This document shows positions 1-9,001 of a stretch of 55,272 bases of DNA, one piece after another. Location of the stretch: contig JAAWHU010000014.1 of NCBI GenBank assembly GCA_022796015.1, forward strand, positions 1 to 55,272. Direction: 5' to 3'. Each line of letters opens with the position of its first letter. Within the stretch, counting starts at the first letter, position 1. The position numbers and the translations under genes are program-made. Source of the DNA: Hungatella sp. GTDB taxonomy: Bacteria; Bacillota; Clostridia; Lachnospirales; Lachnospiraceae. Under the pieces are notes generated by a model. It saw only the letters and a program-made list of their open reading frames with translations, made no database searches and was not told the DNA's origin.

Positions 1-71
1 ATAGAAAAATTTGTTCTGTAACCTGGTACATCGTTTCACTAGATGATAAAAAGAAAGTGAGGATTATAAGC

Positions 72-1277
72 ATGAAATACGATTTTACTTCGATCATGAA
101 CCGGCACGGCAAGGACTCCATTGCCGTAGATGACTTAGAACGGGTAACCGGTTCGCCAAAAGGCCCCATGGAGGGATTTGATGTGATTCCCATGTGGGTG
201 GCAGACATGAACTTCCCCACGGTTCCCACCGTGTGTCAGGCCCTTGCCAACCGGGCTTCCCATCCGGCTTTCGGATACTTCGGCCTTTCGGACGCCTACT
301 ATGACGCTATCATCAACTGGCAGTCTGTCAGGAACCATGTGACCGGGCTTACAAAGGATCACATCGGATATGAGAACGGCGTCCTTGGCTGTGTGGTGTC
401 TGCCGCCCAGGCCTTCTGCAGCTCCGGCGACAAGATCCTGGTTCATGCCCCCACCTACATTGGCTTCACCGGTTCTCTCACCAACGCAGGATACCATCTT
501 ATCTTAAGTGAGCTTGTACAGGACGAGAACGGCATATGGCGTATGGACTATGAAGACATGGACAAGAAATTAAAAGCCCATTCCATCCATTTTGCCGTCT
601 TCTGTTCTCCCCACAATCCTACAGGCCGTGTATGGGAGCCGTGGGAGATTGCAAAGGCCATGGAGGTCTACAAAGCCAATGACTGTGTGGTGGTATCTGA
701 CGAAATCTGGGCTGATCTTCTTTTAGATGGCCGCAGGCACACGCCGACTCAGTCAGTATCGGAGGATGCCAGGAACCGCACCATCGCCGTCTATGCGCCC
801 TCCAAGACCTTTAACCTGGCCGGGCTGGTAGGTTCCTATCACATTGTCTACAGCAAATACCTGAGGGACCGCCTGAGAAAACAGTCCTCCCTGTCCCACT
901 ACAACTCTCAGAATGTAATGTCCATGCACGCCCTCATAGGGGCCTACTCCAAAGAAGGGCAGGAATGGGTGGACGAGCTGTGCCAGGTTCTCAGCGCCAA
1001 TGTAGACTACGCATACAACTATATTCTCTCTAACTTTACAGGCATCTCCCTCACCAAGCCCCAGGGTACCTACATGCTGTATCTGGACTGTTCCGTCTGG
1101 TGCAGGGAACACGGCAGGACTCTGGACGAACTCTTACGGGCCGGATGGGATGTAGGTGTCATCTGGCAGGATGGCAGGCCCTTCAACAAGCCTTACACCA
1201 TCCGCATGAACCTTGCCCTTCCCCTAAGCCGGGTAGAGGAGGCCTTTGGGCGGCTTAAGGAGCATGTGTTCCTATAA
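72..1277 (+). CDS. MalY/PatB-type PLP-dependent C-S lyase (aminotransferase class I/II)
   Basis: Fold-type I pyridoxal-phosphate enzyme of about 401 aa, the usual MalY/PatB length. By family it cleaves cystathionine or other cysteine S-conjugates to thiol, pyruvate and ammonia in the cytoplasm; some members act as aminotransferases. Visible motifs are MWVADMNF near residue 41, HNPTGR at 181-186, the cofactor-contacting D210 in VVSDEIWADL, and the Schiff-base lysine K245 in APSKTFNLAG. A GTG at 57 opens the frame, but ATG 72 is preferred because AAGTGAGG sits 9 bases before it and the protein then begins MKYDF like its relatives. It stands alone and converges on nagA through a shared hairpin. 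Family assignment is firm; the substrate is not. Confidence 0.9.
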   Translation: MKYDFTSIMNRHGKDSIAVDDLERVTGSPKGPMEGFDVIPMWVADMNFPTVPTVCQALANRASHPAFGYFGLSDAYYDAIINWQSVRNHVTGLTKDHIGYENGVLGCVVSAAQAFCSSGDKILVHAPTYIGFTGSLTNAGYHLILSELVQDENGIWRMDYEDMDKKLKAHSIHFAVFCSPHNPTGRVWEPWEIAKAMEVYKANDCVVVSDEIWADLLLDGRRHTPTQSVSEDARNRTIAVYAPSKTFNLAGLVGSYHIVYSKYLRDRLRKQSSLSHYNSQNVMSMHALIGAYSKEGQEWVDELCQVLSANVDYAYNYILSNFTGISLTKPQGTYMLYLDCSVWCREHGRTLDELLRAGWDVGVIWQDGRPFNKPYTIRMNLALPLSRVEEAFGRLKEHVFL

Positions 1278-1301
1278 AAAGGATATTTTCTTTCTCAGAC
1301 C

Positions 1302-1359
1302 GGCAGAAAGGGCCGGCCCAGGAGGAATACAAGTTCCTCAAGAGGCGGCCCTTCCTGCC
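1302..1359. terminator. Convergent terminator-like stem-loop between malY-like gene and nagA
   Basis: A 14-bp stem with one mismatch (1302-1315 pairing with 1346-1359, core AAGGGCCG/CGGCCCTT) encloses a smaller AGGAGGA/TCCTC hairpin. It fills the gap between two convergent genes and probably ends both transcripts. The U-tracts on either side are weak, so efficiency is uncertain. Confidence 0.6.
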
Positions 1360-1360
1360 T

Positions 1361-2500
1361 TTAAAGCATCTTCTTCCCTCTGCAGTACGTTTGGCACACC
1401 TCATAATCATCTTCTAACACCACTGCGTCTGCGTCATATCCTGCAGTGAGACGGCCTTTTCTTCCATCTACCCCAAGGCATCTGGCCGGGTTTATGGTAC
1501 AGCAGTTTAAGGCTGTGTCAAAGGGCACCATGGCCTTTTCCACCAGAATCCTTAAGCCTCGATTCATAAAGAGGGTGCTTCCGGCGATGGTAGAGGTCCC
1601 CTTCAGGTAAGCCAGGCCTGTCTCGCTGATCTCAATGGGATGTCCCCCCAGCTCGTAGTCTCCCCCCGGCGCACAGTGCTTTGGCCTTAAGGAATCGCTG
1701 ATAAGAATGGCATAATCACGGCCTTTGGCAGTAATATAATTGTTCAGGGCAGCCAGGTGAGAATGACAGCCATCTCCGATGATCTCCCCGTAGATATCCC
1801 TGATCCGCATTGCAGCCCCCACAAGTCCCGGGTTTCTGTGATGGTAACCGGTCATTCCGTTGTACACATGGGTCATGGACATAGCGCCGTTGGCAATGCC
1901 CATAAGGGCCTGCTCGTAGGTGGCGGAGGAATGTCCTATACTGACTACCACTCCAGTATCCCTGCAGTATTTGGTCAGGGCAAACTCCTGGTCGTGTTCC
2001 GGGGCCAGGGTAATATACCGGATCAGGCCTTTGGCGGCTTCCTGATACCTCTTAAACTGCTCTACGGAAGGTTCTGCAATGGCCTCCGGCGGCTGGGCCC
2101 CCTTGTATTCCATGTCAAGATAGGGGCCTTCAAAATGGATCCCCAGGATCTCGGCGCCCTCATAGCCCTCTTCCACCACAGCTGCCACATTGGCCACTGC
2201 CTTTGTCAGCACATCCGGCATCTGGGTCACGGTGGTCGGAAGGATCCCTGTAACACCTTCCTCCGGAATCTGCCTCATCCAATTTCTTAAACCCTCCGGC
2301 TCCCCATCATTGGTATCAAAGCCATAAGCTCCATGAGTATGAATATCAATAAAACCCGGCACGATCCGCTTATTCCCATAATCCTCATCTGCCGCCTTCA
2401 TCCCATAGGGATAAACCCCGGCAATCTTATTCCCCGAAAACTCCAGCTGAGCCTCCGCAAACTGTCCCCCAATCCAGACACGCTTACTCTGCAGTACCAT
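1361..2500 (-). CDS. nagA: N-acetylglucosamine-6-phosphate deacetylase
   Basis: Amidohydrolase-superfamily TIM barrel of about 379 aa that removes acetate from GlcNAc-6-phosphate, feeding amino sugars from mucin or peptidoglycan into glycolysis via NagB. Metal-site motifs are IDIHTHG (H54, H56), the glutamate of GIHFEGPYLD, SIGHSSATYEQA and MTHVYNGMTG; the catalytic aspartate lies in LISDSLRPKH. The start at 2500 is chosen because GGAGAAGAGAGG lies just upstream and the protein then begins with the beta-sandwich; an open frame continues upstream to 2593 but that part is leader. No nagB is adjacent. The predicted leader holds a long palindrome. Confidence 0.93.
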   Translation of the reverse strand: MVLQSKRVWIGGQFAEAQLEFSGNKIAGVYPYGMKAADEDYGNKRIVPGFIDIHTHGAYGFDTNDGEPEGLRNWMRQIPEEGVTGILPTTVTQMPDVLTKAVANVAAVVEEGYEGAEILGIHFEGPYLDMEYKGAQPPEAIAEPSVEQFKRYQEAAKGLIRYITLAPEHDQEFALTKYCRDTGVVVSIGHSSATYEQALMGIANGAMSMTHVYNGMTGYHHRNPGLVGAAMRIRDIYGEIIGDGCHSHLAALNNYITAKGRDYAILISDSLRPKHCAPGGDYELGGHPIEISETGLAYLKGTSTIAGSTLFMNRGLRILVEKAMVPFDTALNCCTINPARCLGVDGRKGRLTAGYDADAVVLEDDYEVCQTYCRGKKML

Positions 2501-2535
2501 CCTCTCTTCTCCTTTCCTTCCTTTCGTCTTTAGGC

Positions 2536-2740
2536 ATTTGCGAAACTCAAAACTTAGCTGAATATTCTGCCCATAGAATCCAGGAAAAGCCATTACGCCA
2601 TGGAGCTTAAGACCATAAAAACAGGAAGGCCCTCTGCCCGAGTGTTTTTGTCTTACTGGGCTTAACGGAATGCTTGGTGTACCAAGGCTTTGTATGGAAT
2701 CTATGGGCAGAATATTCTCCTAGCTTTGACTTTCGCAAAT
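2536..2740. repeat. About 205-bp imperfect inverted-repeat element in the nagA leader
   Basis: Arms 2536-2581 and 2696-2740 are reverse complements over about 45 bases with few differences (shared core GAATATTCTGCCCATAGA). Pairing continues inward with shorter matches such as AAAGCC, TTAAG and AAAAACA, so the whole element could fold as one long hairpin. It lies between a predicted nagA promoter and the nagA start. It could be a MITE-like or REP-like non-autonomous element, or a structured leader. No terminal target duplication was identified. Confidence 0.7.
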
Positions 2741-2760
2741 TACCTCCTTCGTCTTCTATC

Positions 2761-2789
2761 AGTATACCCATTCTGTGGCAAAAATGCAA
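2761..2789 (-). promoter_or_regulatory. Predicted sigma-A promoter for nagA
   Basis: On the minus strand TTGCAT (2784-2789) and TATACT (2761-2766) are separated by exactly 17 bases. It would give a leader of about 250 nt containing the palindrome. It lies next to the terminator of the helicase gene. Confidence 0.5.
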
Positions 2790-2836
2790 TAAAAGCCAGC
2801 CATAAAAAAGAAGTTTTTTTCATGGTTGGCTTTTAT
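2788..2836. terminator. Intrinsic terminator downstream of the DEAD-box gene
   Basis: Stem AAAAGCCAGCCAT / ATGGTTGGCTTTT with A and T tracts on both sides lies right after the helicase stop at 2850. The symmetric flanks make it potentially bidirectional. Confidence 0.8.
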
Positions 2837-2849
2837 TTAAAAAAATTTT

Positions 2850-4544
2850 CTATCTTCCCTTGCCGTTGGCTTTCTCTACATGAACATTTTTCCCTTTGAT
2901 CTTTACATCCTTCATAGCCTTAAGGACTGCGCCTGCATATTCCCTAGGCACCTCCACAAAGGTGTAATTATCATACATGTCAATGCTTCCCACCAGCTTT
3001 CCGGAGATTCCCGATTCTCCCGCCACAGCGCCCAGAACATCTCCCGGACGGATATTCTGATTCTTGCCGATATTAACAAAGAGGCGGGCCATATCTTCCC
3101 GGTCTTCTCTTCCATCCCGGCCATAGCGGCTTCCTCTTCCGTCCCGGCCTGAACGTCCGCCTTTGCCCCGGCCTCCGCTGTCACGGCCGTACCGATCCAG
3201 ATCATCTAAGGAGCGGGCCGGGCGGCTGCTTTCGATAATATCTTCATTCTCCTCGCCCATAGACAGCTTTAAGAGAGCGGCTGCCACATCCAGAGAGGTA
3301 CACTCTTCCTCCGTCAGCACAGTCTGCTCTATGAGCGCCACCATCTTGGTCAGATCCGTATCACGGATAAGATCCATAACCTGTTCCATAATCTTCTCCG
3401 CCTTTATGGCAGTGATATCGTCCAGGGACGGAATGGCCTGAGGGATAATCTTTGTCTTGCAGTAGCGCTGAATATCCCGAAGCTTGTAAACCTCCCTTCC
3501 CACTACAAAGCTGAAGGCAATCCCTTCCTTGCCTGCGCGGCCTGTACGGCCGATACGGTGTACATAGTACTCGTCATCCTGGGGGATGTCATAGTTAAAC
3601 ACGGCCTCCACGTTGTCCACGTCGATTCCCCTGGCCGCCACATCCGTAGCCACCAAGATCTCTGTTGTTCCGCTGCGGAAGCTGTTCATAACCCGGTCAC
3701 GCTGCATCTGCTTCAAGTCTCCGTGAAGGCCCTCTGCAAAATACCCTCTTCCCTGAAGATCCTGAACCAGTTCATCCACCTGCCTCTTGGTGTTGCAGAA
3801 TGCGATGGACAGGCTGGGGGCATACATATCCAGAAGGCGGCACATTGCCTCCACCTTTGTCTTTGGCTTCACCTCATAGTAATACTGGGTTACCTTGGGG
3901 ACAGTCAGCTCCTTCTTTACCACCTTCACCGTCACCGGCTCTCTCTGAAAGCGCTTGGCAATGTTCTGGATCTCCGCAGGCATGGTGGCGGAGAACATGA
4001 CGGTCTGACGCTCCTCGGGAAGCTGGCTTAAGATAGTCTCCATATCCTCCAAAAATCCCATATTCAGCATCTCGTCGGCTTCATCCATAATCACGGTATG
4101 GATGTGATCGCAGCGAATGGTCTTCCTCCTCATGTGATCCATAACCCGCCCGGGAGTTCCTATGACAATCTGGGTACCTTCCTTAAGTCCCCGAATCTGC
4201 CTGGTAATATCCTGGCCTCCGTAGATGGGAAGCACCTTGATTCCGTGCATAAATTTTGCCAGCTTCCGTATCTCCTCGGCCACCTGAATGGCCAGCTCCC
4301 TTGTAGGGCACAGGGCAATGGCCTGAAGCTTTTTACTGTGGGGATCGATCTTCTGAAGCAGAGGAATTCCGAACGCCGCCGTCTTTCCCGTTCCCGTCTG
4401 GGCCTGTCCTACCACGTCTCTTCCTTCTAACTGTACCGGTATGGCCTGAGCCTGAATGGGAGATGCTGCCTCAAATCCCATTTCTGTCACGGCCCGGAGT
4501 ATTCTTTCATCTAACTGTAGCTCATCAAATTTTACTGTTTCCAT
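2850..4544 (-). CDS. deaD: DEAD-box ATP-dependent RNA helicase with DbpA-type RNA-binding tail
   Basis: A 564-aa RNA helicase expected to remodel rRNA or mRNA structure, in ribosome assembly, RNA decay or cold adaptation. Q-motif region at 25-35, Walker A AQTGTGKT at 48-55, PTREL at 80-84, DEAD at 154-157, SAT at 185-187, and HRIGRTGRAG in the second RecA lobe. A low-complexity Arg/Gly/Asp-rich linker (about 440-485) leads to a C-terminal DbpA-like RRM (about 487-560, starting MARLFVNIGKNQ). CshA, CshB or DbpA are alternative names; the RRM tail favours the DeaD/DbpA group. The leader appears to contain a transcription attenuator. Confidence 0.93.
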   Translation of the reverse strand: METVKFDELQLDERILRAVTEMGFEAASPIQAQAIPVQLEGRDVVGQAQTGTGKTAAFGIPLLQKIDPHSKKLQAIALCPTRELAIQVAEEIRKLAKFMHGIKVLPIYGGQDITRQIRGLKEGTQIVIGTPGRVMDHMRRKTIRCDHIHTVIMDEADEMLNMGFLEDMETILSQLPEERQTVMFSATMPAEIQNIAKRFQREPVTVKVVKKELTVPKVTQYYYEVKPKTKVEAMCRLLDMYAPSLSIAFCNTKRQVDELVQDLQGRGYFAEGLHGDLKQMQRDRVMNSFRSGTTEILVATDVAARGIDVDNVEAVFNYDIPQDDEYYVHRIGRTGRAGKEGIAFSFVVGREVYKLRDIQRYCKTKIIPQAIPSLDDITAIKAEKIMEQVMDLIRDTDLTKMVALIEQTVLTEEECTSLDVAAALLKLSMGEENEDIIESSRPARSLDDLDRYGRDSGGRGKGGRSGRDGRGSRYGRDGREDREDMARLFVNIGKNQNIRPGDVLGAVAGESGISGKLVGSIDMYDNYTFVEVPREYAGAVLKAMKDVKIKGKNVHVEKANGKGR

Positions 4545-4622
4545 TCAATTTCCTTTCCACATTTCCTGACACCGGCTGTTTTCCTTCTGAAATCAGCACG
4601 ACTACTTCTTCACTTTTCCGGC

Positions 4623-4668
4623 AAAAAAACGAGAACATTCAAGACAGATCCTGAATCTTCCCGTTTGG
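4623..4668 (-). terminator. Terminator hairpin; 3' end of MFS operon and possible attenuator of the helicase gene
   Basis: Minus-strand hairpin with arms related to ACGGGAAGATTCA and TGAATGTTCTCGT followed by seven U. It would end the kinase-regulator-MFS transcript. It also lies immediately after a strong promoter at 4676-4704, so transcripts toward the helicase begin with this terminator. Confidence 0.7.
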
Positions 4669-4675
4669 CATAGTA

Positions 4676-4704
4676 ACTATAACAGATTTTCATATTCATG
4701 TCAA
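4676..4704 (-). promoter_or_regulatory. Strong sigma-A-like promoter for the DEAD-box gene
   Basis: Minus-strand TTGACA (4699-4704), a 17-base spacer and TATAGT (4676-4681). The predicted start near 4669 leaves a leader of about 125 nt opening with the 4623-4668 terminator hairpin. Confidence 0.65.
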
Positions 4705-4725
4705 TCAGCATATTTACCGGAATTT

Positions 4726-5940
4726 TCATATTCTCACGGCCTGCTTTTTATTTCTGCCGCCCTTGCGGCAGGCATAGGCAGCAGCCACTGCCATACCCAG
4801 ACCATAAATGATGAAGGTGGAGACAAAAGGCAGCTTCACATGAACGGAATAGATAAATCCGGCTGTCATGGAACCGGCAATGCTTCCCAGGGATTTGGTG
4901 GCATTGAAAAATCCCATTACCAGGTTCTTCTGCTTTATGTCCGCCTGGCCTGCAATCATATTCTGAAGTACAGGCACACTAACGGAATAACCTGCATATA
5001 CCACCACGCTGAAGCCTATAAATACTCCTATATTCCCTGCAAGCACTGTCCCCATGGCTGCGGCGGCGCAGGCTGCAGTCAGGGATACCATGGAACGTTT
5101 TACATTGGTCTTGTTAATAATCCAGATACATAGGGTCATATTGGAGATAAAGGAGATAAATCCCACTGCCGCCTTGATGATTCCGTTGTAAGAGGAGGTC
5201 AGACCTATAACATCCTTGAGATAGTAATTAAATGCCTGGTCAAAGCCTGTATTGCCGAAATTAATCAGAGCATTCACTGCAAACAGCATGGCAAAGGAAA
5301 CGGTCATAAATGCCCGGCTGTCCATAAAAGCCCGGAATGGATTGGCCTCCCTTGCCAGCTCCTTAGGCGAAATTCCTAAAAGGCCTGACACCTCATCGGG
5401 CTCACAGATCAGAAAGAACAAAATCCCCGTCACCGCCAAAGCCACTGCCTGAACAAGAAAAGCCGTGATGACAGAGATCTCTCCCAGGAATCCTCCGATC
5501 ATATATCCGAAAGCACCTGCCACACTCTGGATGGTAGCCGAGATGGTCAGATGCTTCCCCTGATCCTGGGGCGCGGACTTGTTCACCACATAGGTGAGAA
5601 AATTGACAAATATACCTCCCGTAAACAGCCCTGCAAACATCCTGGCCAGGATAATCTGCAGTTCTGTGGTGGAATAGGCAAACCACACCTGAGCCGCTCC
5701 ATACCCGCAGCAGCACACTGCCAGAGTCAGGCGCGAGGACACATAGTTGTTGATTTTTCCCCAGAAGGGAGACATTAAAAAGTTGGTAAAAAGCATGGCG
5801 GCCAGTGCCAGACCGAACATGTAATCATGGAGATTCAGATTCTTGATTACTGTAGGCGTCACAGGGTGAGCAAAGTTGGCGGCCAGATTAAAAAGAGTCA
5901 TAGCCGCAAAAAATGCGGCAAATCTTGTCTTGTACTTCAT
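4726..5940 (-). CDS. Major facilitator superfamily transporter
   Basis: A 404-aa integral membrane protein with about 12 hydrophobic segments and a central cytoplasmic loop near residues 185-210, typical of MFS drug or metabolite exporters. A short basic loop between segments 2 and 3 (WGKINNYVSSR) replaces the classical GxLaDrxGrr motif. It starts 41 bases after the response-regulator stop and ends before an intrinsic terminator, so it is probably the third gene of the kinase-regulator operon and may be a target or partner of that system. Substrate cannot be deduced. Confidence 0.85.
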   Translation of the reverse strand: MKYKTRFAAFFAAMTLFNLAANFAHPVTPTVIKNLNLHDYMFGLALAAMLFTNFLMSPFWGKINNYVSSRLTLAVCCCGYGAAQVWFAYSTTELQIILARMFAGLFTGGIFVNFLTYVVNKSAPQDQGKHLTISATIQSVAGAFGYMIGGFLGEISVITAFLVQAVALAVTGILFFLICEPDEVSGLLGISPKELAREANPFRAFMDSRAFMTVSFAMLFAVNALINFGNTGFDQAFNYYLKDVIGLTSSYNGIIKAAVGFISFISNMTLCIWIINKTNVKRSMVSLTAACAAAAMGTVLAGNIGVFIGFSVVVYAGYSVSVPVLQNMIAGQADIKQKNLVMGFFNATKSLGSIAGSMTAGFIYSVHVKLPFVSTFIIYGLGMAVAAAYACRKGGRNKKQAVRI

Positions 5941-5981
5941 CTGTTTTTCCTCTTGTTGTTGTTCCTACTTAACATAACCGC

Positions 5982-6671
5982 CTACACCTTAAACCGGTAC
6001 CCGACCCCCCAGATGGTCTCAATGTACTGGGGCTTGGCCGTGTTAAATTCAATCTTCTCCCTTATTTTCTTTATGTGCACCGTTACTGTGGCAATATCAC
6101 CTATGGATTCCATATCCCATATTTTTGAGAAAAGCTCTTCCTTTGTATACACATGGTTGGGATTTTGAGCCAGGAAGGTGAGCAGGTCAAACTCCTTGGT
6201 GGTAAAATTCTTTTCCTCCCCGTTAATCCACACCCTTCTTGCGGTTTTGTCTATCTTTAAGCCTCGGATCTCGATGATCTCGTTGTCCGGCATACCGCTT
6301 CCGATGAGCCGCTCATAGCGGGCCAGATGGGCCTTTACCCGGGCCACCATCTCACTGGGGCTGAAAGGTTTGGTGATATAATCATCCGCTCCCAGTCCCA
6401 ATCCCCTGATCTTATCAATATCCTCCTTCTTGGCGGACACCATAATAATGGGCGTGTTTTTCACTTCCCGGACCTTCCGGCAGATCTCAAATCCATCCAC
6501 TCCGGGAAGCATCAGATCCAGAATAAACAGGTCATACTCCTCCTGAAGGGCCCGGTGAAGTCCCTGCTCCCCATCATTTTCAATCTCCACATCAAAGCCG
6601 CTGAGCTCCAGATAGTCCTTTTCCAGTTCTGCGATGCTCTCTTCATCTTCAACGATTAGGATTCTCTTCAT
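5982..6671 (-). CDS. OmpR/PhoB-family response regulator
   Basis: A 229-aa two-domain regulator: receiver domain (about 1-120) with acidic pocket ED near residues 8-10 and phospho-acceptor D52 in LFILDLMLPGVDG, then a winged-helix DNA-binding domain ending IWGVGYRFKV. It is activated by the adjacent kinase. Its ATG overlaps the kinase 3' end by 23 bases, with GGAGG about 10 bases upstream inside the kinase gene, implying translational coupling. Kinase-before-regulator order is the less common arrangement in Firmicutes. Confidence 0.93.
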   Translation of the reverse strand: MKRILIVEDEESIAELEKDYLELSGFDVEIENDGEQGLHRALQEEYDLFILDLMLPGVDGFEICRKVREVKNTPIIMVSAKKEDIDKIRGLGLGADDYITKPFSPSEMVARVKAHLARYERLIGSGMPDNEIIEIRGLKIDKTARRVWINGEEKNFTTKEFDLLTFLAQNPNHVYTKEELFSKIWDMESIGDIATVTVHIKKIREKIEFNTAKPQYIETIWGVGYRFKV

Positions 6672-8166
6672 TATATATAACCTCCTGGTATTTTCTCAAC
6701 ACAAAGTGTATCTCCGTCCCGATTCCTTCCTTGCTGGTGGCCCAGATCTTGCCGCCGTGATCCTCTATGATCTTACGGACAATGGACAGCCCGATTCCGC
6801 TTCCCCCCTTGGAAGAATTGCGTGAGGAATCCGTGCGGTAAAACCGGTCAAAAATATTTGGCAGATCCTTGGCGGCAATTCCCCGGCCGTTGTCCTCAAT
6901 CTCCACCTGGATGAAATCTCCCACATCCTTGATTCGGATGTTGATGATTCCCCGCTTCTTGTCCAGGTATTTTACGGAATTGCTGATAATGTTGTTGATC
7001 ACCCTCTTCATCTGCTCCGCATCGGCGATGACCACCACATCCTCGTCCACATAGTTAAAGTAACCCAGCTCAATGTTGTTGGAATCCAGCTCCAGCCCTA
7101 CTTCCTCCACGCAGTCCCTGAAATAGCTTGCCACATTGATCTTAGAGAAGGTATAGGGGATCTTGTTGGTGTCAATCTTGGAGTAAAACGTCAGCTCGTC
7201 TATGAGCCGGTCCATGTCATTGGCTTTATTATAAATCGTCCGGATATATTTATCAAGCTTCTCCGGCGATGCGGCCACACCGTCGAGAATCCCTTCCACA
7301 TAACCCTTAATGGCGGTAATCGGCGTCTTTAGGTCGTGGGAAATGTTGCTGATGAGCTCCTTGCTCTCCTTGTCATACTGAACCTTCTCTTCTATGGTTT
7401 CCTTCAGACGCATACGCATCTCTTCAAAGTCCTGACACAGCTGGCTGATCTCATCGTCATTGTCCATGTCCACATCCAGGGTAAAATCCAGGTTGCCGTT
7501 CTTAATCTCATTGGTGGCCAGCTGCAGCTTGTTCAAGGGAGCCAGAAGGGCTTTGTAGACCCAGCCTGTAAGGACAACCCCTGTCAGCAGAAGGATCATG
7601 ATGCCGGAAAATAAAATCTCCAGAAACATGGATTTGACTTCAGGGATCACGTCATCTACGCTGCATATGATGAATACACTGCCCTCTTCTCCATCGCTGT
7701 ATCTGAAATCCACCTGCTTGATAAGATGCTGAGTGGCGCCGTCTAAGTAGATACCGCCCTCTAAGAACGTGTTCCCGATCTCATCATAATCAGGAAGATG
7801 CTGGTATATCTCAGGATTCTCGTCCTCTCTGCCGGAATATATGAATTCGCTGCCTTTGCGGACAATCAGGTAGGCGTATTTTTGTCTTAAGTCCTGATTG
7901 ATGGCATCCAAATAGGCCGGGTCAGCAAAGCTGTCCGGAGATGTCTCTATCTTTTCCCGAATCGCCTTCTGGCTTCCCTGAGTCAGACGGTTGAATATCT
8001 GCATGGTATTGCCGGAAAGGAGATTTACCTGCTCGGCCAAGCCGTAGTAGTCCCGGAAAGCCCGCATCTGATAGGTACTCAGAAGGCTGAAGGCCAAATA
8101 AATTAAAAGCATGGGCACCAGGGTTATGGTAATAAATGCGATTCCCAGACGGGTTCGGATCTTCAT
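6649..8166 (-). CDS. Membrane sensor histidine kinase
   Basis: A 505-aa sensor. TM1 about 9-30, extracytoplasmic sensor about 31-180, TM2 about 181-204, HAMP about 204-258, HisKA with phospho-acceptor H277 in ISHDLKTPITAIKGY, then HATPase_c with N box, DNGRGIAAKDLPNIFDRFYR, and GGSGIGLSIVRKIIEDHGG. Start 8166 is chosen because AAAGGA precedes it by about 9 bases and the product then starts MKIRTRLG followed by TM1; an in-frame ATG at 8214 would add a tail without a ribosome site. First gene of an operon with the regulator and MFS transporter. The signal is unknown. Confidence 0.92.
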   Translation of the reverse strand: MKIRTRLGIAFITITLVPMLLIYLAFSLLSTYQMRAFRDYYGLAEQVNLLSGNTMQIFNRLTQGSQKAIREKIETSPDSFADPAYLDAINQDLRQKYAYLIVRKGSEFIYSGREDENPEIYQHLPDYDEIGNTFLEGGIYLDGATQHLIKQVDFRYSDGEEGSVFIICSVDDVIPEVKSMFLEILFSGIMILLLTGVVLTGWVYKALLAPLNKLQLATNEIKNGNLDFTLDVDMDNDDEISQLCQDFEEMRMRLKETIEEKVQYDKESKELISNISHDLKTPITAIKGYVEGILDGVAASPEKLDKYIRTIYNKANDMDRLIDELTFYSKIDTNKIPYTFSKINVASYFRDCVEEVGLELDSNNIELGYFNYVDEDVVVIADAEQMKRVINNIISNSVKYLDKKRGIINIRIKDVGDFIQVEIEDNGRGIAAKDLPNIFDRFYRTDSSRNSSKGGSGIGLSIVRKIIEDHGGKIWATSKEGIGTEIHFVLRKYQEVIYNEENPNR

Positions 8167-8353
8167 GGGAGGGGTCCTTTCTTTGAAAAAGAACGTGGCT
8201 TTTGCACCGTTCATTGCTTACAGTATACCACATCTCCTGTTCTGCGTCTCTAAAATGATTCTAAACTTTCTGCGGTTCCTTATTTTTCCTTTTAGGACGC
8301 CGATATATTTCGTATAAACACTTTTAATTTAATTTGGTCTAAAGGAGGATTAT

Positions 8354-8968
8354 ATGAGAGTTGATCAGGATTCTGTTATGAGGCTGTATAACCAGCCTGT
8401 GCAGGCTAAGTCAGCGTCTGCAGTTTCTGATGTGCCTGTTGATGCCAAAGCAGCCGAGACTGCCGCAAAAGCTGAAAAGCCGGATGTAGACCGTGTTGAG
8501 CTTAGCAAGGATGCAAAAGCTACCACGAAGATGAGTGATTCCGAAAGGGCTTCCCTGGTTCAGAGTCTGAAAGATGACATAAACAATCAGATGACCCGTT
8601 TCACCAATATGATGGTTCAGAACTTCCAGAAGCAGGGGATTAATTTCTCCATGGCAAACGGCGATGATTTCTGGAAGATGATGGCCAGCGGCAACTATAC
8701 CGTAGACGAGAAGACAAAGGCCGAGGCTCAGCAGGCTATCTCCGAGGATGGGTTCTGGGGCGTTAAGCAGACTTCTCAGAGAATCTTCGACTTTGCTGCC
8801 GCTCTGGCAGGAGATGATGTGGAACTGATGCAGAAGTATCAGGCTGCTGTGGAGAAAGGATTCGGCCAGGCTGAGGAAGCATGGGGCGGTTCCCTTCCGT
8901 CCATCTGCGGCGATACCCATACGGCTGTCAACAAGCTGTTTGATGAGTATTATGCACAGCACAAGTAA
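8354..8968 (+). CDS. Conserved hypothetical protein, alanine/lysine-rich N-terminus
   Basis: A 204-aa soluble protein with no signal peptide or membrane segment. Residues about 15-55 are low complexity (Ala, Lys, Asp, Val), then comes a helical domain with EDGFWGVKQTSQRIFDFAAA near 135 and a C-terminal AEEAWGGSLPSIC. The second half resembles a family seen beside flagellar or hydrogenase-type genes in Firmicutes and proteobacteria (DUF5610-like), but that recall is uncertain and no function follows. AAAGGAGG lies 6 bases before ATG. Monocistronic: divergent from the kinase operon and closed by a terminator at 9002-9042. Confidence 0.75.
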   Translation: MRVDQDSVMRLYNQPVQAKSASAVSDVPVDAKAAETAAKAEKPDVDRVELSKDAKATTKMSDSERASLVQSLKDDINNQMTRFTNMMVQNFQKQGINFSMANGDDFWKMMASGNYTVDEKTKAEAQQAISEDGFWGVKQTSQRIFDFAAALAGDDVELMQKYQAAVEKGFGQAEEAWGGSLPSICGDTHTAVNKLFDEYYAQHK

Positions 8969-9001
8969 AACCTACAGAAGTATTGTCTCCATAGCGAGAA
9001 G

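Noticed and set aside
2607-2789. 60-residue minus-strand reading frame inside the nagA leader palindrome
   Set aside because: Its ATG lacks a ribosome site and the frame is forced by the inverted repeat; only the shorter TTG frame is kept as a speculative leader peptide.
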